Shown: piece after piece, positions 44,772 to 53,721 of the stretch
How positions within the stretch are numbered: the first letter of the stretch is position 1
Layout: each line of letters opens with the position of its first letter
Assembly: GCF_017571495.1 (NCBI RefSeq)
Contig: NZ_JAGETZ010000002.1
Span: 372,001 to 436,000, forward strand
Source of the DNA: Hymenobacter negativus
Lineage (GTDB): Bacteria > Bacteroidota > Bacteroidia > Cytophagales > Hymenobacteraceae
Reading direction: 5' to 3'
DNA: 64,000 bases
Program-made: the position numbers and the translations under genes
Notes under the pieces: model-generated
What the model was told of the DNA's origin: nothing
Database searches by the model: none
The model's input: only the letters and a program-made list of their open reading frames with translations

Positions 44772-46160
44772 ATGGTACTCATCATCGACGACGACCTAGC
44801 CATCCGCACGTCGCTCAAGCTGCTGCTGAAGCAGGCCAGTTACCCCGCGCAGGCGGTGGCCGGGCCCACCGAGGCGCTGGCCATCGTGCGCGAAACGCCG
44901 CCCCGGCTCATGCTGATGGACATGAACTACTCGCTCGATACCACCGGGGCCGACGGCCTGGGCCTGCTGCGCCAGGTGAAGGCGCTGGCCCCGCAGGTGC
45001 CCGTCATCCTCATCACTGGCTGGGGCAGCATCAGCCTAGCCGTGGAAGGCATGAAGGCCGGCGCGGCTGAATTTATCACCAAGCCCTGGCACAACGAGGC
45101 CCTGCTCCAGACCATCCGCACCGTACTGGCCATGCAGGAAACGCCTGCCGGCACCGACCCCGCCGAGGCCCCCGCCCGGCAGCGCCGCCAGCTGGACCAA
45201 CAGTTTGCCTTCCGCGACATCATTGGGCAGGATGCGCAGCTGCTGCACGTGCTGCGTCAGGTGGGCCAGGTAGCCGCCACCGATGCGGCCGTGCTCATCG
45301 AGGGCGAAAGTGGCACCGGCAAGGAGCTGGTAGCCGAGGCCATCCACCGCAACAGCCAGCGGAAAAACCAGGCCTTTGTGAAGGTGAACCTGGGCGGCAT
45401 CTCGTCTTCTTTGTTTGAAAGCGAGATGTTCGGCCACCGCCGGGGAGCCTTCACTGATGCCAAAACCGACCGGGTGGGCCGCTTCGAGCTGGCCAACGGC
45501 GGCACCATCTTCCTCGATGAAATCGGCGAGCTGGAGCTGGCCAGCCAGGTGAAGCTGCTGCGCGTGCTGCAAGACCGCACCTACGAAGTGCTGGGCGACA
45601 GCAAGCCGCGCCGCCTCGACATCCGCGTCATCGCCGCCACTAACCGCAACCTGGCCGAGATGGTGCAGCAGGGCCGCTTTCGCGAAGACCTGTTCTACCG
45701 CATCAACCTGATTTCGGTGCGCCTGCCCGCCCTGCGCGAGCGCCCGCAGGACATTCCCCTGCTCACCCAGCACTTCGTGGATAAGCTGCGCGCCACCTAC
45801 CAGCGCCCGGCCCTGAAAGTGAGCACCCGCGCCCTGCACTGGCTGCGCGAGCAGGCCCTGCCCGGCAACATCCGCGAGCTGAAAAACCTGGTGGAGCGCG
45901 CTGTGCTCGTCAGCGGCAAAGAAGAGCTGGGCCCCGACGATTTCCAGGCCAACGCCCAGCGCCTGCCCGCTCACCAGCCCCAGCCCGGCGAGCTGCCCAC
46001 CCCCGGCACCATGACCCTCGACGAGTTGGAAGCCCAAATGATTCGGCAGAGCCTGGCGCACTACGAGGGCAATATCAGCCGCGTGGCCAAGGCGCTGGGC
46101 CTGAGCCGGGGCGCGCTCTACAGAAGATTCGAAAAGCACGGCATCCCGTACGACGAGTAG
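44772..46160 (+). CDS. Sigma-54-dependent NtrC-family response regulator
   Basis: A 462-residue regulator: receiver domain (residues 1-120, phosphoacceptor D50, Lys104 in FITKP), AAA+ domain (about 145-380) with Walker A GESGTGKE (178-185), GAFTDA loop (225-230) where canonical members have GAFTGA, and Walker B TIFLDEIGEL (246-255); and a Fis-type DNA-binding domain ending in RVAKALGLSRGALYRRFEKHGI. It uses ATP to remodel sigma-54 promoters. It sits between the transporter genes and a histidine kinase gene, and a -24/-12-like promoter precedes the transporter. The 'FESEMFGHRRG' box is intact. Confidence 0.94.
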   Translation: MVLIIDDDLAIRTSLKLLLKQASYPAQAVAGPTEALAIVRETPPRLMLMDMNYSLDTTGADGLGLLRQVKALAPQVPVILITGWGSISLAVEGMKAGAAEFITKPWHNEALLQTIRTVLAMQETPAGTDPAEAPARQRRQLDQQFAFRDIIGQDAQLLHVLRQVGQVAATDAAVLIEGESGTGKELVAEAIHRNSQRKNQAFVKVNLGGISSSLFESEMFGHRRGAFTDAKTDRVGRFELANGGTIFLDEIGELELASQVKLLRVLQDRTYEVLGDSKPRRLDIRVIAATNRNLAEMVQQGRFREDLFYRINLISVRLPALRERPQDIPLLTQHFVDKLRATYQRPALKVSTRALHWLREQALPGNIRELKNLVERAVLVSGKEELGPDDFQANAQRLPAHQPQPGELPTPGTMTLDELEAQMIRQSLAHYEGNISRVAKALGLSRGALYRRFEKHGIPYDE

Positions 46161-46190
46161 GCCCCGAAACGTCCATCGCCAATAGAAAAG

Positions 46191-46287
46191 AACGTCATGC
46201 TGAGCGCAGCCGAAACATCTCTCCCGCAGTAGTAATCAGATTGACTATTGCACGCGAGATGCTTCGGCTGCGCTCAGCATGACGTTC
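46191..46287. repeat. Palindromic intergenic repeat, copy d
   Basis: The cleanest copy: GAACGTCATGCTGAGCGCAGC pairs with GCTGCGCTCAGCATGACGTTC. Lies between the regulator and kinase genes. Confidence 0.92.
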
Positions 46288-46312
46288 TTTTATAGTCCGC
46301 CGCTCCTATATC

Positions 46313-47626
46313 ATGTCCCTTCGCCTCCAGTTCCTCCTTTTCGTCACCCTCATCCACGCCGTGCTCATTGTGCTGGCGTGGCAGCTGCGCACCACCAACC
46401 TGCTGCTCTTTTTCGGCAGCGAAGTATTGTTGATAGCCAGCATCATCCTCGCCGTGCGGCTGTACCGGGGCTTTGTGCGGCCCTTTGAGCTCATTGCGGC
46501 CGGCACGGCGGCCATGCAGGCCAAGGATTTCAGCATGAAGTTCGTGCCCGTGGGCCAGCGCGAGATGGACCAACTCATCACCGTCTATAACGACATGATT
46601 GATGCCCTGCGCCGTGAGCGCGTGAGCCAGCACGAGAAAAGCTTCCTGCTCGAACGCCTCATCCAGGCCTCGCCCGCCGGCATCCTCGTCCTCGATTTCG
46701 ACGGCCGCATCGAAAGCGCCAACCCCGCCGCCGAGCGCATGCTGGACCAACCCGGAGCCGCCCTGCCGGGCCAGCTGCCCACCGAGCTGCCCGGCGCCTG
46801 GGGCGCCGCCCTGGCCGACCTGGCCGAAGACCAGCCGCAGGCCCTGCGCCTCTCGGGCTTGGCCACCTACCGCGCCCACGCCGCCCACTTCCTGGACCGG
46901 GGCTTCACGCGCCGCTTCATCCTGCTCGAAGAACTCACCCAGGAGCTGATGCAGCAGGAAAAGCAAGCCTATGGCAAGCTCATCCGGATGATGTCGCACG
47001 AAATCAACAACTCCATCGGTGCCATCAACTCCATCCTGCACAGCTTCGGGCACTACGCCCCCCAGCTAGCCGCCGATGACCAGCCCGATTTCACCCAGGC
47101 CCTCGAAGTAAGCATTGCCCGCAATACCCAGTTGGCCAACTTTATTGCCAACTTCGCCCACCTAGTCCGGCTGCCCGCCCCCGCACTCCAGCCCACCGAT
47201 TTGCACGCCCTCCTGCGCGGCATCTGCCGCCTGTACCAGCCCCAGAGCGAAGAGCGCCGCATCCAATGGCACCTGAAGCTAGCCCCGTCCCCGCTGGTCA
47301 TCAGCCTCGACCCCCAGCAGCTGGAGCAAGCCCTGCTGAACGTGGCCAAAAATGCCCTCGAAGCCATCGACCACGACGGCAATATCTGGGTGCGCACCAC
47401 ACTTGACCCCCCCACGCTCACCATTGAGAACGATGGGCCCACCCTCACGCCGGCCGTCAGTCAGCAGCTATTCACGCCCTTCTTCAGCACCAAGCGCGAC
47501 GGGCAGGGCATCGGCCTCACGCTGGTGCGCGACGTGCTGCTGGCCCACGGCTTCCAGTTTCAACTGGCCACTAATCCGGCGAAACGCACGGCTTTCACCA
47601 TTGCCTTCAGGAAGGAAGCTGCCTAA
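46313..47626 (+). CDS. Sensor histidine kinase of the export cluster
   Basis: A 437-residue kinase with two N-terminal transmembrane helices (about residues 5-24 and 30-50), a HAMP-like linker, a PAS domain (about 110-190), the H box RMMSHEINNSIGAINSIL, N box ALLNVAKNALEA and G boxes TIENDGPTLTPA and GQGIGLTLVRDVLLAHG. The absence of a large periplasmic loop suggests that it senses membrane or cytoplasmic signals. It should phosphorylate the adjacent NtrC-family regulator. Confidence 0.93.
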   Translation: MSLRLQFLLFVTLIHAVLIVLAWQLRTTNLLLFFGSEVLLIASIILAVRLYRGFVRPFELIAAGTAAMQAKDFSMKFVPVGQREMDQLITVYNDMIDALRRERVSQHEKSFLLERLIQASPAGILVLDFDGRIESANPAAERMLDQPGAALPGQLPTELPGAWGAALADLAEDQPQALRLSGLATYRAHAAHFLDRGFTRRFILLEELTQELMQQEKQAYGKLIRMMSHEINNSIGAINSILHSFGHYAPQLAADDQPDFTQALEVSIARNTQLANFIANFAHLVRLPAPALQPTDLHALLRGICRLYQPQSEERRIQWHLKLAPSPLVISLDPQQLEQALLNVAKNALEAIDHDGNIWVRTTLDPPTLTIENDGPTLTPAVSQQLFTPFFSTKRDGQGIGLTLVRDVLLAHGFQFQLATNPAKRTAFTIAFRKEAA

Positions 47627-47746
47627 GGAAATAGGTATCTTGGTTGTGCTAAAGGGGATTTTTTTTATAAGTGCCCTCTGAAATTAATGGGGAACAGAGA
47701 AAATCGTAGCGTAAATTAGCAGGGCAGCCCTAATTTTACTACCGTT

Positions 47747-49114
47747 ATGACTCGTAAACAATATTTAGCGACGGCCTGCCTGGGCCTCATTCTATTATTG
47801 GCTGGCATTGCCGCCTTCCTGCCCCAAAACCACCCCGACGCCAAGCCCGACGCGTTCAACCCCGCCGACCTGGCGTGGATGCTGTCGGCTTCCGGCCTCG
47901 TGCTGCTCATGACGCCGGGCCTAGCCTTCTTCTACGGCGGCATGGTGAGCAAGCGCAACGTCATTTCCACCATGCTTCAGAGCTTCATCGCGCTGGGCGT
48001 GATTTCGATTCTGTGGTACGTGGTGGGATTTTCGCTGGCGTTTGGCGACAGCATCGGCGGCGTTATCGGCAATCCGATGACGTTTTTTATGTTCAATAAC
48101 GTGGGCACTGCCCCCCACGCCCGCCTGGCTACCAACCTGCCCCTGGTACTCTTCGCGGCCTTCCAGCTGAAGTTTGCCATCATCACGCCGGCCCTTATCA
48201 GCGGCGCCTTCGCCGAGCGGATTCGGTTCTGGGGCTACCTGCTGTTCATGTGCCTGTTCAGCCTACTCATCTACTGTCCGCTGGCCCACTGGACCTGGCA
48301 CCCCGATGGCTTCCTGTTTAAATGGGGCGTGCTCGATTTTGCGGGCGGCACGGTGGTGCACATCTCGGCCGGCTTTGCGGCGCTGGCTGGTGCGCTGGCC
48401 CTGGGCCGCCGCCACAGCCACCTCGAAGGCCACACCCACATTCCGCCCAACGTGCCGTTCATCCTCATCGGCACGGGCCTGCTGTGGTTCGGCTGGTTTG
48501 GCTTCAACGCCGGCTCGGCCCTGGCCGCTAATACCACGGCGGTGCAGGCGTTCTTCACGACACACATGGCCTCGGCCGCCGCTATGCTCACATGGATGAT
48601 GATTGAGGCCGTGCGCGGACAGCGCCCCACGGCGGCCGGCGCGGCCATTGGTGCGGTGGTTGGCCTGGTGGCCATCACCCCGGCGGCGGGCTACGTGAGC
48701 TACGGCCCGGCGCTGTTCATCGGTGTGGTATCGGCCGCCATCAGTGCCGGCGCGGTTGATTTGAAGAACAAAACTACCCTCGACGATACCCTCGACGTAT
48801 TTCCCTGCCACGGCGTGGGCGGCATCGTGGGTATGATTCTCACGGCGGTGTTCGCCAAAGACGGCGGCCTGGTTACCACCGGCTCCTGGGTGCTGCTAAC
48901 GAAGCACCTCGGCGCGCTGGCCTTCATCTCGGTCTTCACCTTCGGCGGCTCCTACCTGCTCTACAAGTTCACCAACCTGCTCATCCCCATCCGCGTCAAC
49001 GCCATGCACGAAGCCGACGGCCTCGACCTGAGCCAGCACGGCGAAACCGTGCTACCCGCACCACACGAGCACCTGCCTGTAAGTGAGCCCAAGTTTGTAG
49101 TGCGGGCTTCGTAA
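47747..49114 (+). CDS. Ammonium transporter (Amt family)
   Basis: A 455-residue inner-membrane ammonium channel. The N terminus has an extra helix (MTRKQYLATACLGLILLLAGIAAFL), followed by about eleven core helices with DLAWMLSASGLVLLMTPGLAFFYGGM, VGFSLAFGDS, FAGGTVVHISAGFAALAGALALG carrying the first pore His, and DDTLDVFPCHGVGGIVGMILTAVF with the second. The C-terminal tail (EADGLDLSQHGETVLP) matches the cytoplasmic regulatory helix. No GlnB/GlnK-type regulator gene is next to it. A two-way hairpin fills the gap to the convergent methyltransferase gene. Confidence 0.96.
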   Translation: MTRKQYLATACLGLILLLAGIAAFLPQNHPDAKPDAFNPADLAWMLSASGLVLLMTPGLAFFYGGMVSKRNVISTMLQSFIALGVISILWYVVGFSLAFGDSIGGVIGNPMTFFMFNNVGTAPHARLATNLPLVLFAAFQLKFAIITPALISGAFAERIRFWGYLLFMCLFSLLIYCPLAHWTWHPDGFLFKWGVLDFAGGTVVHISAGFAALAGALALGRRHSHLEGHTHIPPNVPFILIGTGLLWFGWFGFNAGSALAANTTAVQAFFTTHMASAAAMLTWMMIEAVRGQRPTAAGAAIGAVVGLVAITPAAGYVSYGPALFIGVVSAAISAGAVDLKNKTTLDDTLDVFPCHGVGGIVGMILTAVFAKDGGLVTTGSWVLLTKHLGALAFISVFTFGGSYLLYKFTNLLIPIRVNAMHEADGLDLSQHGETVLPAPHEHLPVSEPKFVVRAS

Positions 49115-49118
49115 AAAC

Positions 49119-49194
49119 GTGTACCCCGAATTTCCAATTTGGCTCGTTGGAACGGTGAGGTTCTAGCATGCCGAATTGGAAATTCGGGGTACAC
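49119..49194. terminator. Bidirectional hairpin between convergent genes
   Basis: Perfect 21-bp arms (49119-49139 and 49174-49194) with a 34-base loop fill the gap between the ammonium transporter and methyltransferase stops. A T/A run lies on each side. Confidence 0.75.
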
Positions 49195-49197
49195 ATT

Positions 49198-49905
49198 TTA
49201 CATCCCCAGCACAAATACCGTCGGAATCTTGTGCAGCTCCGGGGCGGGCAGGCGCTTCCAGTCCGCTACCTTCAACGTCTTAATGAATTCGCCCGCGCCC
49301 GTCACGTCAGCGGCCACGCACAGGCGGGTCCCGGGCTGCAAGTGCGCCAGCAAATCGGTAAACAGCGCCCCGTTGCGGTACGGCGTCTCGATAAATAGCT
49401 GCGACTGCTGCCGCTGCTGCGCCTCTTTTTCCAGCGCCTTAATGGCCGCCACGCGCGGCGCTTTCTCAATGGGCAGATACCCGTGAAAGGCGAATTGCTG
49501 GCCATTAAGGCCTGAAGCCATGAGCGCCAGCAGCAGCGACGACGGCCCCACCAGCGGCACCACGCGCAGGCCCTGCTGGTGCGCCTCCCGTGCCAGCGCC
49601 GCGCCGGGGTCGGCGATGCCAGGGCAGCCCGCTTCGCTCAGAATGCCGGCATCAATTCCTTCTTTCAGAAGGGGTGTCAGGGCAGCCTTTACTTCTGCGT
49701 CGGTGCTGTCTTTATCGATAACCACGAAGCGGATGTCCTCAATCACACGGTGTGGAGCCACGCTTTTCACGAAGCGGCGGGCCGTGCGCGCATTCTCTAC
49801 CAGGAAGTAGGGGAGAGCCGCCACCGCCTGAATGACTTGCGGCGGCAGTACCTGCGAAGCCGTGTCATCGGCGAGTGGTGTGGGAATGAGAAAGAGGGTT
49901 GACAC
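49198..49905 (-). CDS. SAM-dependent methyltransferase of the RsmI-like family
   Basis: A 235-residue tetrapyrrole-methylase-fold protein related to RsmI, which 2'-O-methylates C1402 of 16S rRNA. Visible motifs are FLIPTPLADD, ENARTARRFVKSVAPHR, ILSEAGCPGIADPGAALAREAHQQGLRVVPLVGPSSLLLALMASG and FHGYLPIEK, all typical of the group. It is shorter than RsmI (about 280 residues) at the C terminus, so it may act on a different RNA or have lost the C-terminal helix. The stop codon lies 3 bases from the shared hairpin. Confidence 0.82.
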   Translation of the reverse strand: MSTLFLIPTPLADDTASQVLPPQVIQAVAALPYFLVENARTARRFVKSVAPHRVIEDIRFVVIDKDSTDAEVKAALTPLLKEGIDAGILSEAGCPGIADPGAALAREAHQQGLRVVPLVGPSSLLLALMASGLNGQQFAFHGYLPIEKAPRVAAIKALEKEAQQRQQSQLFIETPYRNGALFTDLLAHLQPGTRLCVAADVTGAGEFIKTLKVADWKRLPAPELHKIPTVFVLGM

Positions 49906-50149
49906 TTAGCTAGTGTGAGAAGGAGAAGTAAGAGCGAGAAAATGCGCGTTCAATAAGGAAGTGCGAAATTAGGGTAGTTCTCACCTTCGTGTAGGCTCTG
50001 GAAAACATTGCACCGCTCTTCGAATACCGGGTACCTGCGGAGAGCAAAAGTATTCGTGCGATGAAAGCATTTCAACCAGCTATGCCCGCAACTAAAAATA
50101 TTCAGTTACAGATTCAGTGCTAACAACGGCTTCAACTAACGTCAAAACA
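49906..50149. other. Intergenic region with promoter of methyltransferase gene
   Basis: About 240 bases, more AT-rich than its surroundings. It holds the promoter of the methyltransferase gene on the minus strand. I see no gene; the 41-codon frame at 50155-50280 crosses the terminator and is discounted. Confidence 0.4.
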
Positions 50150-50187
50150 AAACCCTATTGTCGGTCGCTCGACCAGCAATAGGGTTT
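50150..50187 (-). terminator. Terminator of the sugar dehydrogenase gene
   Basis: Arms AAACCCTATTG (50150-50160) and CAATAGGGTTT (50177-50187) enclosing an inner GGTCG/CGACC hairpin; the minus-strand transcript then has TTTTGTTTTG. Confidence 0.75.
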
Positions 50188-50303
50188 CATTACAATTAGT
50201 TGACCAGCACTGCCGGGCACTAGCTTGACGGCCTTGTGTGCTTCGCCATTATAGCCGGCAGCAGTAAGGCTATCGGACATTAACCGAAGTAGGAATAGCC
50301 TTA

Positions 50304-53060
50304 TCAAGGGTTCACGACCAGGCGGTTGTTGGCCACGGCTTTTCCGTCCACCACCAAGCTATACAGGTAGACGCCGGCGGCTAGGTCCTGGCAATTGAGT
50401 TGGATGCGGCCTGTTTCATTGCCCCCCACGTCAACGCTGCGCCGCAATTGGCCTTGTAGATTATAAACCTGGATAGAGGCCTGCTGGCTTTTGGCCGGTA
50501 GTTGAAAGTTGACGGTCGTTTGGGCGCTGAATGGGTTCGGATATGCCGAGAGAGCGTTTTTCACCGCGAAGGCATCCTGCGTTGTCGCCGTTCCGCCGCT
50601 TGCTGAACGGTTCGCGGCCACCGGGTAGAGCTTCCAGCGCTGGCTATTGCTGGTGTTAGCCACGATGCTCACGGCCCGGGTCACGCCGCTCAGCGGGCCA
50701 ATGTCCAAGCGGTTGCCCACGGCACACTGCGGCTCGAATCCGTAAATGCCATTACCCAAAGCAATTGCCTTCCAGAACTGGTTGGTTCCTCCGTTGCTGG
50801 TGTAGGACTGCACGGCGGCATTGTTGCCGGCGCTACGGCCTGCCACGTCCAGGCGTTTGCCAAGGGCGTGTTGCGGCTCCAGTTCGTAGATGTCGTTGCC
50901 GCGGCTAATGAATTTCCACTGCTGGTTTTTTCCTCCATTGCTTTGATACAATTCGACAATGGCTTGGTCGGCGGTGCTAAGAGACCGCACGTCCAGCCGT
51001 TGTCCCAGGGCGTGCTGCGGTTCGAGTTCATACACGCCGCCGGCCGTGATGCCGCCCCCCGTGACGGGAACAAACGTGGCGGTGAGCGTGGTGTTGGTGG
51101 CTGGGGTGGAGATAGTGTGCACACGGGCGCCGCCATCGGACCAGGATGCGAATGCGTAGGTAATGCCGTTTACCGTCTGGGGCGATGCGACTTCGACAGC
51201 CCGCAGAATCCCACTCACCCCCGTGAACGAAAGCGGTGCCGTGGCAGCGCTGCCATCCAGCTTCACTGCCAAGCCGGCCGGGCTGGTTGCCAGGGTAGTG
51301 GTGGAAGTCACGGGAATAATGTCGCGAGAAACCGTATTGGTAGCGCCCTGCGCATCAACGACCGTCAGGAATATTCTGAACAGGACGTTGGCGGAGGTTT
51401 CCATTTCGACCGGGATGGTGAAGGTGCCGGCGGTGGCGCCCGTGGTGGGTTCCAGGGCCGGATGGCTATGGGTCGGAGTATCGAAGTGATACAAGTCAAT
51501 TTTCCAGGTGAAAGCGCTGGCAGGTAGTGTGCCATCTTCGCTGTCGGTTCCTGTGCCGGCAAAGGAAATGACGTCGCCACCCGAATACGTTTGCCCGGCC
51601 GCCGGGGTCGTGATGGTGGCGACGGGCGACTGGTTGTTGATTACCGTTAGGGTGGCTTCGCTGCTGGTAGCCGTGCCCGCCGAGTTGCTGACCACTACCC
51701 GGAACCGTGCCCCACTGTCGGTCAGGGCCGGGTTCGGCAACGTGTAGCTCGACGTATTGGCGCCCGCAATGGCAACCCCGTTGCGTTGCCACTGGTAGGT
51801 GGGGGTCGGGTTGCCAGAAGCCAGGATGGCGAACGTAACGGGCTGCCCAATGGAAGTGGACTTGTTGGTGGGTTGCACGGCGATGACCGGCAGGCCATTG
51901 CCGGTGTAGTTTACCTTCCATACCACGCCGTTGGTGCTCGAAGTGTTGGCCTCATCCGAGCCGCCGCTGAGGCCGCCGCGGGCGATAAAATAAAAGGTGC
52001 CGTTGCGGCCCACTGCCACATCCAACGGGCGGTCGATGCCAGTTGCGAAAGTCGTCACGGCTTTGGTGGACAAGTCAATGGTCTTAATCCAACCGTTGCA
52101 ATAGTCTCCAAAAAAGTACTTGCCCACGTACGAAGCAGGAAAAGTGGCCGTGGTGGGGTTGTAAAATGCCCCGGCCGTGATGGAGCAGCCGGAGCTGTGG
52201 CTGTAGGCGTAAAAAGGGTCCTGGTAGTTGGTGGGTGGCGTTTGGGTCGTCCTTACGCCCTCAATGCCGGGCCAGCCGTAGTTTTTGCCAGCAATGCCAT
52301 CGTTGATTTCCTCCCAGGCACTGTTGCCCACGTCGTTGATGAAAAGCCGGCCGGTGCCGGGTTGGGCCGCCAACCGGAATGGATTGCGCAGGCCCAGCGC
52401 CCAGATGGCCCGGTTGATGCCCGTGGCCGAGGTGTAGAAAGGGTTGCTGGTCGGAATGCTGCCATCCGTATTGATGCACAGTATCTTTCCCTTCAAAGTG
52501 GTGAAAGATTGCGCGTTAGCCGCAACAGTATTTTCGCCGACGGAGATAAAAAGCTTCCCGTCTTTTATGGCCAGCCCGCCCCCGTTGTGGTACCCAACGG
52601 GGCCCAGCGGGTCGATGTTGATAAGCACCAATTCGCTCCCGGCCACGGCCAGGTCGCCGGAGGCCGTGAAGCGGCTTACCCGGTTGTTGCTCACAGTGGC
52701 GCTGGCTTTGTAGGTGTAATACACATACACGTACCCGTTGCTGCTGAAGTTCGGGTCCACCAGCACCTTCAGCAAGCCCCTTTCGTTGAAATTATCCACG
52801 TTGGGAATGGTAATGAAAGGAGTAGGAAGCAAGACATCGTTCTTAATGATTCTCACCCGTCCGCTTTTCTCGGCCAGAAAAATGCGCCCGTCAGGGGCCA
52901 CGTCCATGCCCACAGGGTCGAGGCCAGTGGCAATTTGCACGCCGGCAAAGTTGGTTGGAAAAGTTTGCGCCCACACCAGGCGCGGTGGCAGGGCGAAAAG
53001 TACCACAAGCAGCGCAATGGCCTTGCAGCAAAGGCGGATAGATTGAAGCATGTTTTTCAT
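50304..53060 (-). CDS. Secreted PQQ-type sugar dehydrogenase with ricin and T9SS domains
   Basis: A 918-residue exported protein. After a signal peptide (IALLVVLFALPPRLVWAQ) comes a six-bladed glucose/sorbosone dehydrogenase propeller (about residues 30-405: GVQIATGLDPVGMDVAPDGRIFLAEKSGRVRI, YHNGGGLAIKDGKLFISVGEN, LGLRNPFRLAAQPGTGRLFINDVGNSAWEEIND). Next are Ig-like domains (410-500; 505-610) and a chitobiase-like module, a ricin-type beta-trefoil (about 705-835) with QQW, QFW and QRW motifs, and a C-terminal type IX secretion sorting domain (AYPNPFSAQTTVNF, NCQDLAAGVYLYSLVVDGK). It is therefore predicted to be secreted or surface-attached and to oxidise sugars from polysaccharide. The ATG at 53060 is preferred to an upstream frame start at 53135, which is not followed by a signal peptide. 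Confidence 0.9.
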   Translation of the reverse strand: MKNMLQSIRLCCKAIALLVVLFALPPRLVWAQTFPTNFAGVQIATGLDPVGMDVAPDGRIFLAEKSGRVRIIKNDVLLPTPFITIPNVDNFNERGLLKVLVDPNFSSNGYVYVYYTYKASATVSNNRVSRFTASGDLAVAGSELVLINIDPLGPVGYHNGGGLAIKDGKLFISVGENTVAANAQSFTTLKGKILCINTDGSIPTSNPFYTSATGINRAIWALGLRNPFRLAAQPGTGRLFINDVGNSAWEEINDGIAGKNYGWPGIEGVRTTQTPPTNYQDPFYAYSHSSGCSITAGAFYNPTTATFPASYVGKYFFGDYCNGWIKTIDLSTKAVTTFATGIDRPLDVAVGRNGTFYFIARGGLSGGSDEANTSSTNGVVWKVNYTGNGLPVIAVQPTNKSTSIGQPVTFAILASGNPTPTYQWQRNGVAIAGANTSSYTLPNPALTDSGARFRVVVSNSAGTATSSEATLTVINNQSPVATITTPAAGQTYSGGDVISFAGTGTDSEDGTLPASAFTWKIDLYHFDTPTHSHPALEPTTGATAGTFTIPVEMETSANVLFRIFLTVVDAQGATNTVSRDIIPVTSTTTLATSPAGLAVKLDGSAATAPLSFTGVSGILRAVEVASPQTVNGITYAFASWSDGGARVHTISTPATNTTLTATFVPVTGGGITAGGVYELEPQHALGQRLDVRSLSTADQAIVELYQSNGGKNQQWKFISRGNDIYELEPQHALGKRLDVAGRSAGNNAAVQSYTSNGGTNQFWKAIALGNGIYGFEPQCAVGNRLDIGPLSGVTRAVSIVANTSNSQRWKLYPVAANRSASGGTATTQDAFAVKNALSAYPNPFSAQTTVNFQLPAKSQQASIQVYNLQGQLRRSVDVGGNETGRIQLNCQDLAAGVYLYSLVVDGKAVANNRLVVNP

Positions 53061-53643
53061 AGGCTTGTTGGGAGTTGAAAGGGTAAAGTGTAGGTAGTTA
53101 CGGCTGAAATCCTCCCACTCTCCAAGCTGATGCAACAGCAGGAATCAGTGGTTTTGAAACATGGTGCTGGTGGCTATGACTATTTGAGTTGTGCAACTAG
53201 GGGCTGGAACCAGTCGTGCGGTAAGGGGCCTAGCCGAATGGGTTGTCGGCACTTGTAGGCTGGGGAAGTATCAGGAAAGCGCTGCTGGTCGGAGAAGAAG
53301 CAGCCTTACGGCTTCATCTGACAGACCGGGCGGTACTTCATTTCACTCAGCCTGAAGTTCAGAAATGCGGGTACTAACTTTTCCTGCACGCTGAAAAAGC
53401 CAGGTGCTGAAATATGCGAAGTGGCTGGAAAGAGTTGGGCTCTTGCCGCTGTTCTGGCTTGAGTGCCCTTCGGTAATAAGGCTAAAATGCGTGCGAACAC
53501 CCGGCCCGGAACTGGCCGTTAGGAGATATAATAATACGAATTATTAATCAATTCGCTCTGCCCTTAAAGATGTAGGTCCTCAGCGCTTTGAATCTGCCCT
53601 TGAGGGTAATGCCTTAATCCGGCAGGCGTTCTAAATAGATACG
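53061..53643. other. Intergenic region downstream of hydrolase, upstream of sugar dehydrogenase
   Basis: About 580 bases. It contains the promoter of the sugar dehydrogenase gene (minus strand). A 64-codon frame at 53306-53500 lacks protein features. The stretch 53520-53560 is unusually AT-rich for this genome. No repeat or further hairpin was recognised apart from the terminator at 53644. Confidence 0.4.
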
Positions 53644-53700
53644 CGGCCCCGTTTTCGTGCTTGGGTACCGACTGGGTGCCTGAGCGCGAAAACGGGGCCG
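53644..53700 (-). terminator. Terminator-like hairpin after alpha/beta hydrolase gene
   Basis: Perfect 14-bp arms CGGCCCCGTTTTCG (53644-53657) and complement (53687-53700), 22 bases beyond the minus-strand stop. The T-tract is weak, so this may be a stability element. Confidence 0.6.
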
Positions 53701-53721
53701 ACCTACTCTATAATAATGCGC

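Noticed and set aside
44600..45070. Overlapping frame at 44627-45070
   Set aside because: It is a shadow frame over the start of the NtrC-family gene and its product is low-complexity Arg/His/Ala/Gly.
50155..50280. 41-codon minus-strand frame beyond the sugar dehydrogenase gene
   Set aside because: Its 3' end runs through the terminator hairpin, the product matches no family and there is no supporting context.
53306..53500. 64-codon minus-strand frame in a large gap
   Set aside because: No domain, signal or conservation cue; probably chance.
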